Below, in pieces: positions 1 through 10,119 of a DNA stretch of 64,000 nt; position 1 is the stretch's first letter, and the number at the start of each line of letters is the position of its first letter. The position numbers and the translations under genes were made by a program. This stretch comes from Symbiodinium natans (taxonomy: Eukaryota; Sar; Dinophyceae; Suessiales; Symbiodiniaceae): contig CAJNDS010000394.1 of assembly GCA_905221605.1 (NCBI GenBank), positions 1 through 64,000 of the forward strand, written 5' to 3'. Under the pieces are notes generated by a model. The model made no database searches and was not told the origin of the DNA. It saw only the letters and a program-made list of their open reading frames with translations.

Positions 1-48
<48 letters not shown>
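1..48. repeat. (GT)n microsatellite
   Basis: Uninterrupted GT dinucleotide repeat of 24 units that begins at the window edge, so its true length is unknown. Confidence 0.98.
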
Positions 49-49
<1 letters not shown>

Positions 50-769
50 TCCTGTGCCTACAAAGCGCTGAGCGTTGAACTGCCCACAACGGCGTCGGAG
101 AGATCAGTGAGCATGAGAGACCCAGCCTACAGTAGACGAAATGAGCCAGTGACTTTGCATGCTGGCCGAATGCTTCACACATAATCCGAGCCTCATTGGC
201 GGGAGAGAAAGCCTTAAATGTGCACAAGGTTGCTGCTATGCATTGCCATGATTCTTTGACGCAAGCGCACGAGGAGCCGATCTGTTTCGGATGCCAAGAA
301 ACTCCGCTTCCTCAGAGCGCCAGATACAGTCCGGACCGCTGGATGCGTATGCGACATGCGTGAAAAGCAAATTGCCAAGTTGCTATAGGCCAGCACTACA
401 ATGTAGTTGGCCCAAATCCCTCCTGCGTTCGTCCTGCCCAAGAGTTTCGCAACTGTTGTGTACGGAGGCAAATGCAGACACACTGAAAGCACTTGCGGCA
501 CGGTCCCGCGCACGATTCCTCTGGAATCCAAGTTAACAATCTCGTAGGTTCTCAGGCTCTTGTCTAAGTTGTCCTGGCGCAACGGGTTCGGAGGCAGCAT
601 GGAATGATGAGTCTTGCAGCTCACCGCAGCAGAGGCACAACCATGATGGCACCGTCGGCGCCAGTGCTGGTTGCAGACTGAGATATGTTACGTTGCTCTA
701 GAACTGGCACAAGATGTTAAGGCTGCCGACATAAAACAGCTGCTGCTGCTGCTGGTCTCAGCACTGAGG

Positions 770-3700
770 CCAGCACCATGACAATTCGAAAGTACTCAAA
801 AGCCGGGTTGTTCGGGGCGACCCAAGTCACAGTTCCATCGATCCAATAGCCATACCCAGTACTAGTGTCTGTGAAGGCTACGGATGTGATGGCGGCCTGA
901 CGACATTTCGCGCAAAGCTCGCACAAGCTTTCCCCTTGCAAACAACCCCTAAAACACAAATTCACGCGCCTGGCTGGGGTCGATGGTGACGGTGGATGTC
1001 AATGTGGTCGTTACTGTGGCTGTTGTTACCTTGCCGACGCAGTCTCTAGTTTCAAAAACAAAAGGGCAAGGACTGTTTGGAGACAAAGTCAGCCCCATCC
1101 CTGCGCCTATTGACAAGCCCCAAACTGGGACCTCCCTTAAACCCTGCACACCAGCTGAAATTCCAACCCCTGAAACCAAAATGGAACGAACATGGGGGCG
1201 AATGAGGGCAATAAGCAAGCCAATGGCCAACCAACGCCAGTGAGGGATACGCGCCGAAGCTGAGTATTCTTCTCATTCCCCTTGTTCTAGCAAAGTCGTT
1301 GTTAGTGCTGGCCACAGCCGCTCTTGTTGTTGTTGATGTTAGTGATGTTTCTCTTTCTGCTGATGGATGTTGCTATTGTTGATTTCGATGTTGCTGCTCT
1401 TGCTACCGGATGGTTGGCGCCTCGAAGCTTTAGGGATCATGACTCAACAGCATGGAATACCGTACAGCGAGAAGTATCTCCACCCATGTCAAAGTGCCTT
1501 ACCATGTGCCTTGCCGGTGGCATTAAAAATTGCTGCTGCCCAACCCGAGCTCTCGAAAAGCTGCGCAAATACTGCAGCTGAGGTGTTGACATGACCTGCC
1601 TGTGCGTGGACAGCAGATTTGGTCATCCAAGGTGCAGTTGTAGTGGTGGAGGTTCCGTCCGCTGCTTCGAAGCAGTGGCCGAATGATGGGGTTGCAGCTT
1701 CACCGTGGGAGTTGATTCCGTACATCCTGGGCGATGACGCGTTTGCTTGCTGAGGGTGGGCACCGGAAAGATGTGCAATCATAAACCACACAGAGACCCG
1801 GGGAAGTGGGTCCCCTTTTCCGTAGGGGGGGGGGGGCGGGCGGGGGGCGAAGACGAAATTCGAAGACCAAATTTGAAGACGAAATTCGGCCCCTGAAGCC
1901 TAAATTCGGCCCTGAAGCCTAAATTGGGCCCCTGAAGCCGAAATTCGGCCCCGAAGACGAAATTGCCCCGCTGAAACCGAAATTCGGCCCTGAAGCCGAA
2001 ATTCGGCTGAAGCCGAAATTCGGCTCCTGAAGACGAAATTCGGCCCCGAAAACGAAATTCAGGGGCCATTTTAGGCTGCAGGCCCAAGGGGGACCGAAAC
2101 CGAATTCAAGCTTCAGGGTCCGAATTTAAGCTTCAAGGCCGAATTTCGTCTTCGGGACCGAATTTCGTCTTCAGGAAGCCGAATTTCGTCTTCGGCGGCC
2201 GAATTTCGTCTTCGGGGCCGAATTTCGGCTTCAGCCGAATTTCGGCTTCGGGGCCGAGTTTCGTCTTCAGCGGCCGAATTTCGTCTTCGGGGCCGAATTT
2301 CGTCTTCGGGGCCGAATTTCGGCTTCAGGGGCCCAATTTAGGCTTCAGGGGCCGAATTTCGTCTTCAGTGCCGAATTTCGTCTTCAGGGCTTAATTTCGG
2401 CTGGGCCGAATTTCGTCTTCAAATTTCGTCTTCGAACTTCGTCTTCGTCCCCCCCCCTCGGAAAAGGGGACCCAGTTCCCCGGGTCAACGCATCAACCGA
2501 TTGCAAGACCCTGGCAGTGGCACAGGTAAGGCTGCCACACGAGACAGGCTGACCCTGACTGATCCGTGTTGTCTGGGATGGTGTAACCTATTGCGAGGGG
2601 GCAACATCTCTGATTGAAGCGTTTCGCAGTATTGTTGAGTCTGGACGCAGCAAAAGATGAGCTGAGTCGTAGCCAGGGAGCTAAGCAATCCAGGTTGCAC
2701 TCTGGCAATTTCGAACCGACTAGTTCCACCGGTGTCTAGCGACAAATAGAGGGCATAGTGCGACCTGAGCTTGACACAACGCCTCTGAAACTCAGACTGT
2801 TACTAAAGACTGTGTTGAACTGTGTGTAACTATGGACAGGGAGCAGCGTCGTGTAGTCAAAGCCTATGTTATATGTTCCATCCACAGTCCAGGTCAGAGT
2901 TCCCCCAACCTGCCAGACTTTGCAACTGCAAGTTGGACAACGTCAAGAAAAGGTCTCGTGGGCATGGCGGCTTAGGACACGCTCGGATGCCTGCCCCGCA
3001 TCTGGATCCGCGTCAGTGAAGGAGCCAAACAACAGCGGCGGCGGATCGGGCACGGTGCCGGAATTCGCCGCGCTGATGTGGTCGTAGCCTCTCAAGAAAA
3101 AGCACCCGACTCCGGGCCTATGTGCCAACAGCTCCCCCGATGCTGAGTTGTGTCTACTTGCCAACAGGTGAAAGATGGTGAAGACCAAGCTCGGAGCAAT
3201 GGCCCACTCCGTAGGTTGAGGTACCCCTGAGCCATGCAAAGTCTTCTCAGAGATCCACCGCGGCTTTACGGTTTTTTCAGAGGCCAGGTGCCCCACGCAT
3301 CTGGCATTGGTACGACCACGAAGTACGCGGCCTTTATGGGAAGAGGAGGAGCTGAGGCTCCTGGAGGCTCCTGGACGAAGCTGAGCTAAACTGAGGCAGG
3401 GGCATAAGGATCTATGAACTGGCCGGCACCTCGGCTGTCCAGGGCTCAACTCTTTGAAACGGGGGAGGCAGCGAGACCTAAGACCAGGACTGGAAGAACC
3501 GCAAAACTTCCAGAAGAAGCCGCCTCCACCCTGGACGCCATATATCGAGTTCGTGCCAACCTGTGTCTCAAATCTGGCTCGCGTCTGGCTGTGGTGACCA
3601 CTATATTAGGCACGGCAGGAAATGTCCTCAACCTGCACATGACAGGAGCTCAAGTGAAAGCAGGCTAGCTTCTCGGAATGCGGCCGGGACTTGCCAACTC

Positions 3701-4230
3701 TCGCCTTCAAGCAAGAGGAAAGACATGAGATGATGGTTTGAAGATTCTGAGGCAGCAACTCTCATGATAAAAGTAGGCAGTGGTCGCTCAATGTTGGGAT
3801 TCGGGATCAAGAAATCGTGTTGCAGGGCCTAATAAGGGTACAAACAGAGTCGACGTTGCAATCCATGGAAGGCCTGTGCCACCATAATGGACGATGGGAA
3901 GGTCAGCTTCAGAATTGACATTGGGGAGCGTCAGGTCATAGGCGAGATCGGTGCTACATGCCGTATACACCTTGGTAAGCGAGCTCTACACAGACTTTGA
4001 GAGCATTACGGGCAGCGATGCTCCAGGCAAGTGGCAACATAGTGAGTTATGCCTGTAACGTCCGGCGGCGGGTCCCAACTGATTGTTCCACGCAACTTCC
4101 CTTAGATGAGATCCACATGGGTCTACGCAGACAAATGATAAGAAACAAGTATCCTCCACAAGCGACTCCACTACGAACCAAGTCGCACTGTTCGTCAAGA
4201 TCATCAACAAACTGTACATTGGTGACCTGG
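770..4230 (-). CDS. Repeated beta-sandwich (FN3-like) protein, several short exons, partial
   Basis: Short minus-strand segments repeat one pattern: a strand with FTD-D, a GT(I/L/V)(S/T)W strand, then HYxxY. Seen from high to low coordinates: VTNVQFVDDLDEQ near 4,215-4,140; LRGTISWDPPPDVTGITHY near 4,090-4,015; FGSFTDADPDAGQ near 3,060-2,990; VGGTLTWTVDGTYNIGFDY near 2,920-2,840; SHYALYLSLDTGGTSRFEI near 2,768-2,690; SVAFTDTSTGYGYW then GTVTWVAP near 905-770. This is at least three domain copies, each split over two or three exons. The pattern resembles fibronectin-III-like repeats that I recognise from large dinoflagellate surface or secreted proteins; that assignment is inference. No signal peptide, start or stop was found, and more exons probably lie left of the window. 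Function unknown. The fold-back repeat at 1,795-2,486 falls between the last two exons and so would be intronic. Confidence 0.5.
1795..2486. repeat. Fold-back inverted repeat element, 692 bp
   Basis: The two 28-bp ends (1,795-1,822 and 2,459-2,486) are reverse complements with one mismatch. Just inside each lies a G-run (1,825-1,836) or C-run (2,449-2,457). The interior is built from degenerate ~15-20 bp units of GAAGACGAAATTCGGCCCC on the left (about 1,848-2,060) and the complement, GGGGCCGAATTTCGTCTTC, on the right (about 2,095-2,450), meeting near 2,060-2,095. The whole can fold into one long hairpin. No transposase gene and no clear target-site duplication were seen. It could be a fold-back or MITE-like element, or a palindromic minisatellite. 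Confidence 0.85.
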
Positions 4231-4373
4231 CTCAACATGCAAATTGTACACTTCTTAAGGACAGCGTCACTTTAAGGCAATCACCTGATTCCCAGCGACA
4301 ATGGGCCCCGAAGCCCAAAAAACGATGCAAGCAGATATCCTCGGATGCCCAAAGGGGCGTGCATTGAATGGTG

Positions 4374-4400
4374 ACACATGGCATGGCATGGCATGGCAAA
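4374..4400. repeat. (GGCAT)n short tandem repeat
   Basis: About four GGCAT units in otherwise unique sequence. Nothing else was recognised between 4,230 and 5,120. Confidence 0.7.
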
Positions 4401-5120
4401 CGGCAGTTTCGCCTCGTTTGCTGGCCAAGCCACAGCCACCGAGCTGGCAGCTTTTGGCACCGCTGTTGCAACTGCCTTCTGACGCAAACCACGCCTGCAA
4501 GGGCTTGGGGCGTTCGGGCGCATTGTAGCGGCTCAGCGTGCTGCATCAGTGCCTGTCTGGCAGGCCTCGACTCACAAGCTTTGGAACAAAAAACAAAAAG
4601 GAACACACACCAAGCAGCGTGAACGCACGCCTTGGCAAATTCCTGCAATCCTCTGTTTAGAGTAAGGCAGACCTAAGCAGGCAATTGACGGCATGGCTCT
4701 GCCACTGTGCAGTGGCACGGCTGAGGGCCCAGCATCATTGGGTGCCATTTCCTGCTGAATGAGCCCCCACTAAGCTACTGAGACGGGAGCCCGTGCGCGG
4801 AAAGACCACGACTACGTCTGTTCTCCCCGTCATGGCTTCCACCTCGAGAGGTCCCCATGTGGCTGCCTTGCCGAGTCTACCCTTTTTTTCAGCCCACTAT
4901 CCATCCCGCTCCGATGGGCTGGTCTGCACACAATGTCCCCCGAATGAAAAACGGGGGTGATGCTAGCAACACGCCCGATGTCGGCTGAAAATTGGAAATA
5001 TGTGTTTTTCCACAGGCCAAACCCTGACACTGAAAGCAACAAAGCGCCATGAAGCTGAGACCACTTCAGCCAAAGCCAGCCGCAAGGTCCCGAGCATCGG
5101 CTTTTCCAAGTCTGATGCAT

Positions 5121-5385
5121 GGTTTTGCACCGCGACCACGCCGAAACCACAGGGTTGTCCGCGCAAAGCAAGAAACGTAAAAAAACGACGGTTTTAGCAC
5201 CGCGACCGTGCATGCCGAAACACGCAGAGGGTTGTCCGCGGCCAGCCAGAAACATAAAAAAACGACGGTTTTAGCACCGCGACCACGCCGAACCCCGCAG
5301 AGGGTTGTCCGCGGCGCGAAAGAAACGTAAAACAACAACGGTTTTAGCGCCGCGACGACGCCGAAACCCTCAGAGGGTTGCAATC
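5121..5385. repeat. ~70-77 bp tandem repeat, four copies
   Basis: Copies starting with GGTTTTAGCACCGCGACC lie at 5,121, 5,190, 5,267 and 5,340, so the period is 69, 77 and 73 bp. Each continues through GAGGGTTGTCCGCG to a purine-rich AGAAACGTAAAA stretch. Frame changes between copies argue against coding. Confidence 0.9.
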
Positions 5386-5454
5386 CCGATTGACGACATC
5401 AACCCAGCCCGCCGCCTTAGAAAGAGTAATTTTAATTAAGAAATGTAGGACTGG

Positions 5455-5795
5455 GTACGAATGTCGATTAAATTCTACTAAAATCTCGTAAATTCTCTGA
5501 AATTGTGCTAAAATTGTACTAGAATCTTGTAAATTCCACTCTGTTGTACTAAAGTCTCGTGAATTCTACTCTGTGCACTTCACTCTTGCACTAAAATGCA
5601 CCTCTATGCACTTCACTCTGCGCACTTCACTCTATGCACTTATCTCTGCGCACTTCACTCTATGCACCTAACTCTATGTACTTAACTTTGTGCACTTCAC
5701 TCTATGCGCTTAACTCTAATTATGTACTTGACTCTATGCTATTCACTCTATGTACTTAACTCTATGCACTTGACTCTGTGTACTTAATTCTATGT
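5455..5795. repeat. ~14-15 bp minisatellite (TATGCACTTAACTC type)
   Basis: From about 5,570 to 5,795 the sequence is a run of variants of TATGCACTTCACTC. The stretch before it (5,465-5,560) is a looser repeat of AAATTCTACTAAAATCTCGT. AT-richer than its surroundings. No coding signal. Confidence 0.85.
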
Positions 5796-5889
5796 TGTTG
5801 GGTCGGAGGGTTTCGCACGGAAGAACCCTTCGCGATGCTTTCGGAAAAGGACAATTCTGAGTCTGGTGGTTGAGCAGCGCGGGAGGGGC

Positions 5890-6090
5890 GGGACTTCCGT
5901 GGCTGGAAATTCGACGTTTGTAGTACAAATGTAGTACGCCGCGGACGGCCGGAGCTTCCGTGGCTGGAAAATCGATTGTTGTATATTGTTGTAGTACAAA
6001 CGTAGTACGCTGGGGACACCCGGAGCTTCCGTGGCTGGAAAGACGACTTTTGTAGTACAGATGTAGTACGCCGGGGACACCCGGAGCCAA
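5890..6090. repeat. 61-71 bp tandem repeat, three copies
   Basis: Copies beginning TTCCGTGGCTGG at 5,895, 5,956 and 6,027, each followed by a variable stretch and then GTAGTACAAATGTAGTACGC. Immediately followed by a different minisatellite. Confidence 0.88.
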
Positions 6091-6091
6091 C

Positions 6092-6290
6092 GTGGAAATA
6101 TCGTGGGAATCCAATTCCGGATATCGAAACCCTCGCAAATATCGTGGGACTCGAAGTTCGGGGCCTCGAAAACTTCGCAAATATCGTGGGACTCGAATTC
6201 CGGTATGTCGAAACCCTCGCAATATCGTGGGACTTGAATTCCGGGTTTTCGTAACCCTCGCAAATATCGTGGGACTCGAATTCCGGGATT
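6092..6290. repeat. ~42 bp tandem repeat, five copies
   Basis: Five imperfect copies of ATATCGTGGGACTCGAATTC followed by a CGAAACCCTCGCAA-like tail, starting near 6,096, 6,139, 6,181, 6,223 and 6,264. This is the last of four unrelated minisatellites and abuts the retrotransposon relic. Confidence 0.9.
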
Positions 6291-7900
6291 GGGACCGGAG
6301 GCTCTCCGCTCACACGCATCCGACGCGGAAACGGTTTCGGACACACTGAGCGCCCGCACACCCCTTGCTTCGCCGCAAGCGTCGCCCCGCGCCGAAACGC
6401 CGCTGCCGGAGGCAACAGCATCCACGAGGCCGATTGCCGTGGCGCCGGTGAGCGTGCCCGAGCATCGCCCGGGAGAAGTCGCGCCCACACTTGCGGAAGC
6501 ACCCACGCCGGGGTTTACGCCTCCAGGCTCCCCGGCACTGCTGCCGTGGCAGGAAGTGGCACTGCTGCCGTGGCAGGAAGTGGGCCCGCCCCAGGTGGAC
6601 CCCGGAGATCGCGGATGTTCGTGGCTCTATACGCCTCTTCTGCATGCGAGCGCCGGGCTGCTGGCCGAGGCGGCGCGCGCTAGGTGACAGGCACACCCAG
6701 TGGCGGGCCCGCAATGGTGCGAGCTGGTGAGCGCCCTTCGCGCGTCCGAGCCGGTAGAGCCTGCTTGCTTCGCGCGCTTGCTCGCCGGGATTGCCCATGC
6801 CGACGGCCTGATGCGACCAGATACTGGTATCCCGCAGCTCGTCCAACGCATTCAGGCATGCCCATCCCAGGTCGTGACTCTCTGTGACGCGCTCGGCTTG
6901 TGCACGAACGACGCTGGCTACGCCCCAGCAGCCGCACAAGGCGCCTTACTTGAGGCCTTCGGAGGCGCGCGCCTCGCGTGCACGGCGCACGCGCTAGCCC
7001 AATCGCTGCGCGAAGCATGGGCATTTTGCCGCCCCCCGCTGTTTCCGGCCCCGGTCGCCGCAGTCGCGGCCGGGTTCGGGGGCGAGGCCGACGCGCAGCG
7101 GCGCCCGCCTGCCGACCCCCGCACGCCATGCTGGCGAGCCCTGGACGCGGTCGAACTGCGGGCAGAGTTGCGGCGACCGGTGCCCACTATCCAGGACATC
7201 CCGGTGTTTATTATTATGCGAGATGCCCTGGCGGCCGCGCTGACTCTGGCCCTGCGCGCCATCCAGTTTGCCGGCGACCACGGGTTCGCCCGAAACAGTC
7301 CCGAAGCTTTGCGACCCTGGGAGCTGTTCACGCTTGTGCCACGCATGTTGCTGGCGCGATGCGAACAGCGAGGCCGCGCGGGGCGCACAAAGTTGTTGGA
7401 AGGCGACGTGGGAAGCGCTGACGGATCCTGCACGTCGACCCCCTGCACCGCGCCGCCGCCTGACGTCGTCTCCTTGCAGCCCGGCTCCCTCCCGTCCTTG
7501 TCCCCGCGCGCGATCGCGACAGCCTTGCGAGATGCCCGCCGTGGCGCTGCCCCATGCAAGCCTGTCCGGCATGCGGGCGGAGCACCTCAAAATTTTTTTG
7601 CTGCAAAGCGAGGACTCCGTCGAGCTGTTGGCGCATTCCGCCACAGAGGCGGTCGCACTGGCACGGATGACGGCGTTGCGCAAGCCTGCGGGCGGCGTGC
7701 GCGGGATTGCCACGGGCGACGTTTTCCGCCGCCTCGTGTCGCGAGCGCTCGCGCACCTCTGGGTGCCCATCTTTGATGCGGCCGCGCGCCCCTTCCAGTA
7801 CGTACTCCAGGCCAGGGCTGGGTCCGATGCTTTGGCTGGCCAAACGCGCGCAGCGCTGGAGCTCCACCCAGACTTCAGCAGACTGCACGCTTGTGTCCCT
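6289..7900 (+). pseudogene. Non-LTR retrotransposon polyprotein relic (N-terminal part and start of reverse transcriptase)
   Basis: A GC-rich frame runs from 6,289, with an in-frame TGA at 6,685-6,687, to about 7,400. It carries a Pro/Ala-rich lead and then segments I recognise from a dinoflagellate non-LTR family: RRPVPTIQDIP (about 7,171-7,203) and LFTLVPRMLLARCEQRG (about 7,324-7,374). The frame then shifts to TWEALTDPARRPP (about 7,408-7,446), back for AIATALRDARRGAAP, and shifts again near 7,550 to LSGMRAEHLKIFL and RKPAGGVRGIATGDVFRRLV (7,685-7,744), the start of the reverse transcriptase fingers and palm. Identity fades near 7,900 at SLDGRT. The stop and at least three frameshifts make it non-functional. 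A 21-bp duplication (LLPWQEV twice) lies at 6,539-6,580. The continuation of the same domain lies on the opposite strand (next entry). Confidence 0.78.
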
Positions 7901-7904
7901 CGAC

Positions 7905-8275
7905 GGCCGCACACGACAACATCGCGTGCGGGGCGAGCACGCTCCGGGCCGTGTGTAAGGACATATAGGTCGTTCTCGAAGGCTAGCAGGCATTCGTGCG
8001 GCTGCAAATGGGATGCGGCCGCCTGGAGACCGCCGTGTTGGCCAAGGGAGAACAGGGCAGGGGCTAGGTGATCCCCCTGCTCACATCCCTCCCCCTGGCT
8101 GATCTCGCGGCAGCGACCGTGGCAGTCACACCAGCAATAGGTGGAGGGCTGCCCGTAAAACAAGTGCACGAATGGCAAGAGTTCCGGCGCGACGTCGCGA
8201 AGCGCGGTGAGGAACGACGCCCGCGAGATGGCGTCAGACGCGCGAGGCCGTCGAAACCCATTGCGGCATAGCGTC
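7905..8275 (-). pseudogene. Reverse transcriptase palm fragment of the same non-LTR family, inverted
   Basis: Read on the minus strand from about 8,245: SDAISRASFLTALRDVAPEL, LPFVHLFYGQPSTYCW, EGCEQGDHLAPALFSLGQ, then LLAFENDLYVLTHGPERARP near 7,950. In this family these blocks follow directly after the palm segment that ends near 7,900 on the plus strand, so the two halves face each other. The position of the catalytic FLDD/YxDD box reads FEND, with the first aspartate replaced by asparagine and an acidic residue in place of leucine. A further frameshift precedes the fragment near 8,245. Dead copy. Either an internal inversion of one element or two fragments inserted head to head. Confidence 0.78.
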
Positions 8276-8850
8276 CAATGAGGGCAAAAACCAAGGTCTT
8301 CCGCTTTGCCGGTGGGCCCACGCCGGGGGGGCGGAGGTGTGGCGAGGGGACCAGCCCCCCGCTGCGCGCGGCGTTGTCGTCATGGGCACGCCCCTTGGCT
8401 ATTTGAGTCGTTGTCAAAAACCCGTTTTAACATATTAGTTTTCGTTATTTTACATCTAATCCTAACCAAATCACTGCGGCCGCCTACTAAACATACTTGA
8501 AGGTTTGAAAATATCAAGCTAGGTCTCATGTACCCTCAAGAAACAAGCTGTGAAACTCCCAGCCTAACTGTAACACCAGTTCCCCTTCACACCTAAATCC
8601 CTCGGTTCGGTACCTTAGGCTGCTTCGGGGGTCTGGGGCCAGTGGATGGCTGACTGCCCTGGGTTGTCACGGGTAGAGTCTCGGTAGGGCAGCACTCAGG
8701 CACCCTGCTGAGAACTCGATCCTGCACGGTTTCTATTGTTGAAACCTGCTTAGGGTTTGGGGCTTCGGCTCTCACAGAGGACAAGCTATGCTGAGCACTG
8801 TTAAGGGTATCGGGCGGGGTATCAGTAATCGACCTGGCTCACACAAACCG
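8276..8850. other. Stretch without recognised gene
   Basis: GC falls sharply after about 8,400. No repeat, RNA gene or coding block was recognised between the two retrotransposon fragments. Confidence 0.5.
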
Positions 8851-8852
8851 CC

Positions 8853-9224
8853 GCGGCTCTTCTGTTCCGCCCGCACCCCCACGCGGCCAGCTGCGGCGGG
8901 GCCTCGCTTTGCCGAGGGGCGCTGGAATGACCAGGCCCGCACTTTCCTGCGGACCCTGACGTGATTGCGGGGCTACGCGGCCGCAGCGCGGCGAGCGGTT
9001 GGGCGCGCCGTTGGTGGGGGCTTTTGTCCGTCGCGGTCCAAGTGGCCGTTGCCGAGACCGCCCTGGGCACGCCTGCAGCAGGACTGCTGCCTTCCGGCCC
9101 AGCATGGTGCCGCCCCTGGAAGCCGTGCTGTCGCTGGCTGCGCTGGGCCCGCTGCGGCCGTAGGCGCCAAGCCCTCGAGACCATGACGGCAGAAGAAAAT
9201 CAAAACTTAAGGACACTGAAGTAG
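8853..9224 (+). pseudogene. Non-LTR retrotransposon C-terminal fragment (same family), 5'-truncated
   Basis: Frame starting near 8,853 gives FAEGRWNDQARTFLRTLT then TGA (8,958-8,960). The neighbouring frame continues with SGWARRWWGLLSVAVQVAVA (about 8,990-9,045) and ends at a TAG at 9,222-9,224. RWNDQA and WARRWWGLLSVAVQ are the conserved C-terminal blocks of the family; the minus-strand copy at 10,740 has the matching GRWSADCE and LGVLAVAVQRAV. One frameshift, 5' truncation. The stop is followed by ~45 bp of 3' UTR and a TAAG repeat, which is a credible element 3' end. Confidence 0.72.
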
Positions 9225-9270
9225 AACTAGAGGACACGGAATTAGAGGACACGAAACTGTCGCTACACTA

Positions 9271-9272
9271 AA

Positions 9273-9345
<73 letters not shown>
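9271..9345 (+). repeat. (TAAG)n tail of the non-LTR fragment
   Basis: About 18 TAAG units that begin ~45 bp after the stop codon of the retrotransposon fragment. Several non-LTR families end in short tandem repeats instead of poly(A); the placement here fits that, but an independent microsatellite cannot be excluded. Confidence 0.9.
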
Positions 9346-9494
9346 CCTGCATGCCCGTAGGCGGCCTTTTGGAGGAGCAGGCAAGGAACGCAACTTTACA
9401 TGGTGTCAAACTGCATTTGAGCATGACGTCACGTCAATGTTAGAATCATTCTAAACATCGACGGCTTTTGACGAATCATCTTTGTTCAATTTTC

Positions 9495-9871
9495 TCAATG
9501 CTGTACAAAGTCAATGAATGCACCCCGCGCGATGTCAAAAAAATTTGTCACGTACTCAGTCCAACAGGTATTTCCATTGAAACGCGCAAAAGCTTCAAGC
9601 TGCGTGTACCAACAATCGCGAGGTCTACCAGGAACGCGAACTCCATTTGGCGACCAACTCATCGAATCGCACGCTTCACCCACCTGTTTGCTGGCAACTT
9701 TGCCACATGATGTGCGAAATTCCAATAGCCATGGATGCATTTGTAAGACCAGCTCTGCAAGTTTAACGTTTGAGTCATCTGCTGGACATGTTGATTCCAT
9801 TCGTGCAGTACCTCATGCCAGGGTAACGACCAATCAAGTCCCGAAGGCGGTCCAACCATGATTCTAAGCAA
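9495..9871 (-). pseudogene. C-terminal part of a second non-LTR reverse transcriptase family, frameshifted
   Basis: Minus frame from 9,871 reads DWSLPWHEVLHEWNQHVQ, then YWNFAHHVAKLPANRWVKRA and stops at 9,659. The overlapping frame carries on with WSPNGVRVPGRPRDCWYTQL and AFARFNGNTCWTEYVTNFFD. The pattern WhxVLHxWN...YWNFAxxxAxLPxxRWVxRAL...GRPRxxW is typical of the region after the polymerase in dinoflagellate endonuclease/reverse transcriptase elements. A second relic of the same family lies at 11,664 on the plus strand. Family assignment is from memory and moderate. Confidence 0.5.
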
Positions 9872-10016
9872 TCATCGCCATTCTGAATCCAGTTTGCGAA
9901 GATGATGCTGCCGTACTTTGCGATGCCCGGCACCAAAACATGCAACCGGTGTCACTACACTAAATCACTAAAGTATAACGACAGGACTCTGAACTACACG
10001 TGGTACTCAAAGAACT

Positions 10017-10097
10017 GTGTGTCATGGAACAAAGCTGCGGCATCATGGTAAAGTAGTGTCGTGTCATGGAACAGTGTTGTCGTGTCATGGAACATGA
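10017..10097. repeat. ~18-bp direct repeat, 3' end of minus-strand retrotransposon
   Basis: GTGTCGTGTCATGGAACA-like units occur about three times, interleaved with TCATGG. They lie just past the conserved coding part of the minus-strand non-LTR fragment and may be its 3' UTR or tail. Confidence 0.6.
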
Positions 10098-10119
10098 TGA
10101 TGTCTAAACATGTACGAGC

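Noticed and set aside
1779-2087. 102-codon frame with repeated FRAEFRLQ
   Set aside because: It is the translation of one arm of the fold-back repeat.
5743-6506. Minus-strand frames of 159-246 codons over the minisatellites
   Set aside because: Peptide repeats (ESHDICEGF) mirror the 42-bp repeat; three frames are open at once.
6918-7993. Antisense frames of 213-394 codons over the GC-rich retrotransposon
   Set aside because: Shadows of the plus-strand reverse transcriptase in high-GC DNA. Only the part above ~7,905 is a real minus-strand fragment.
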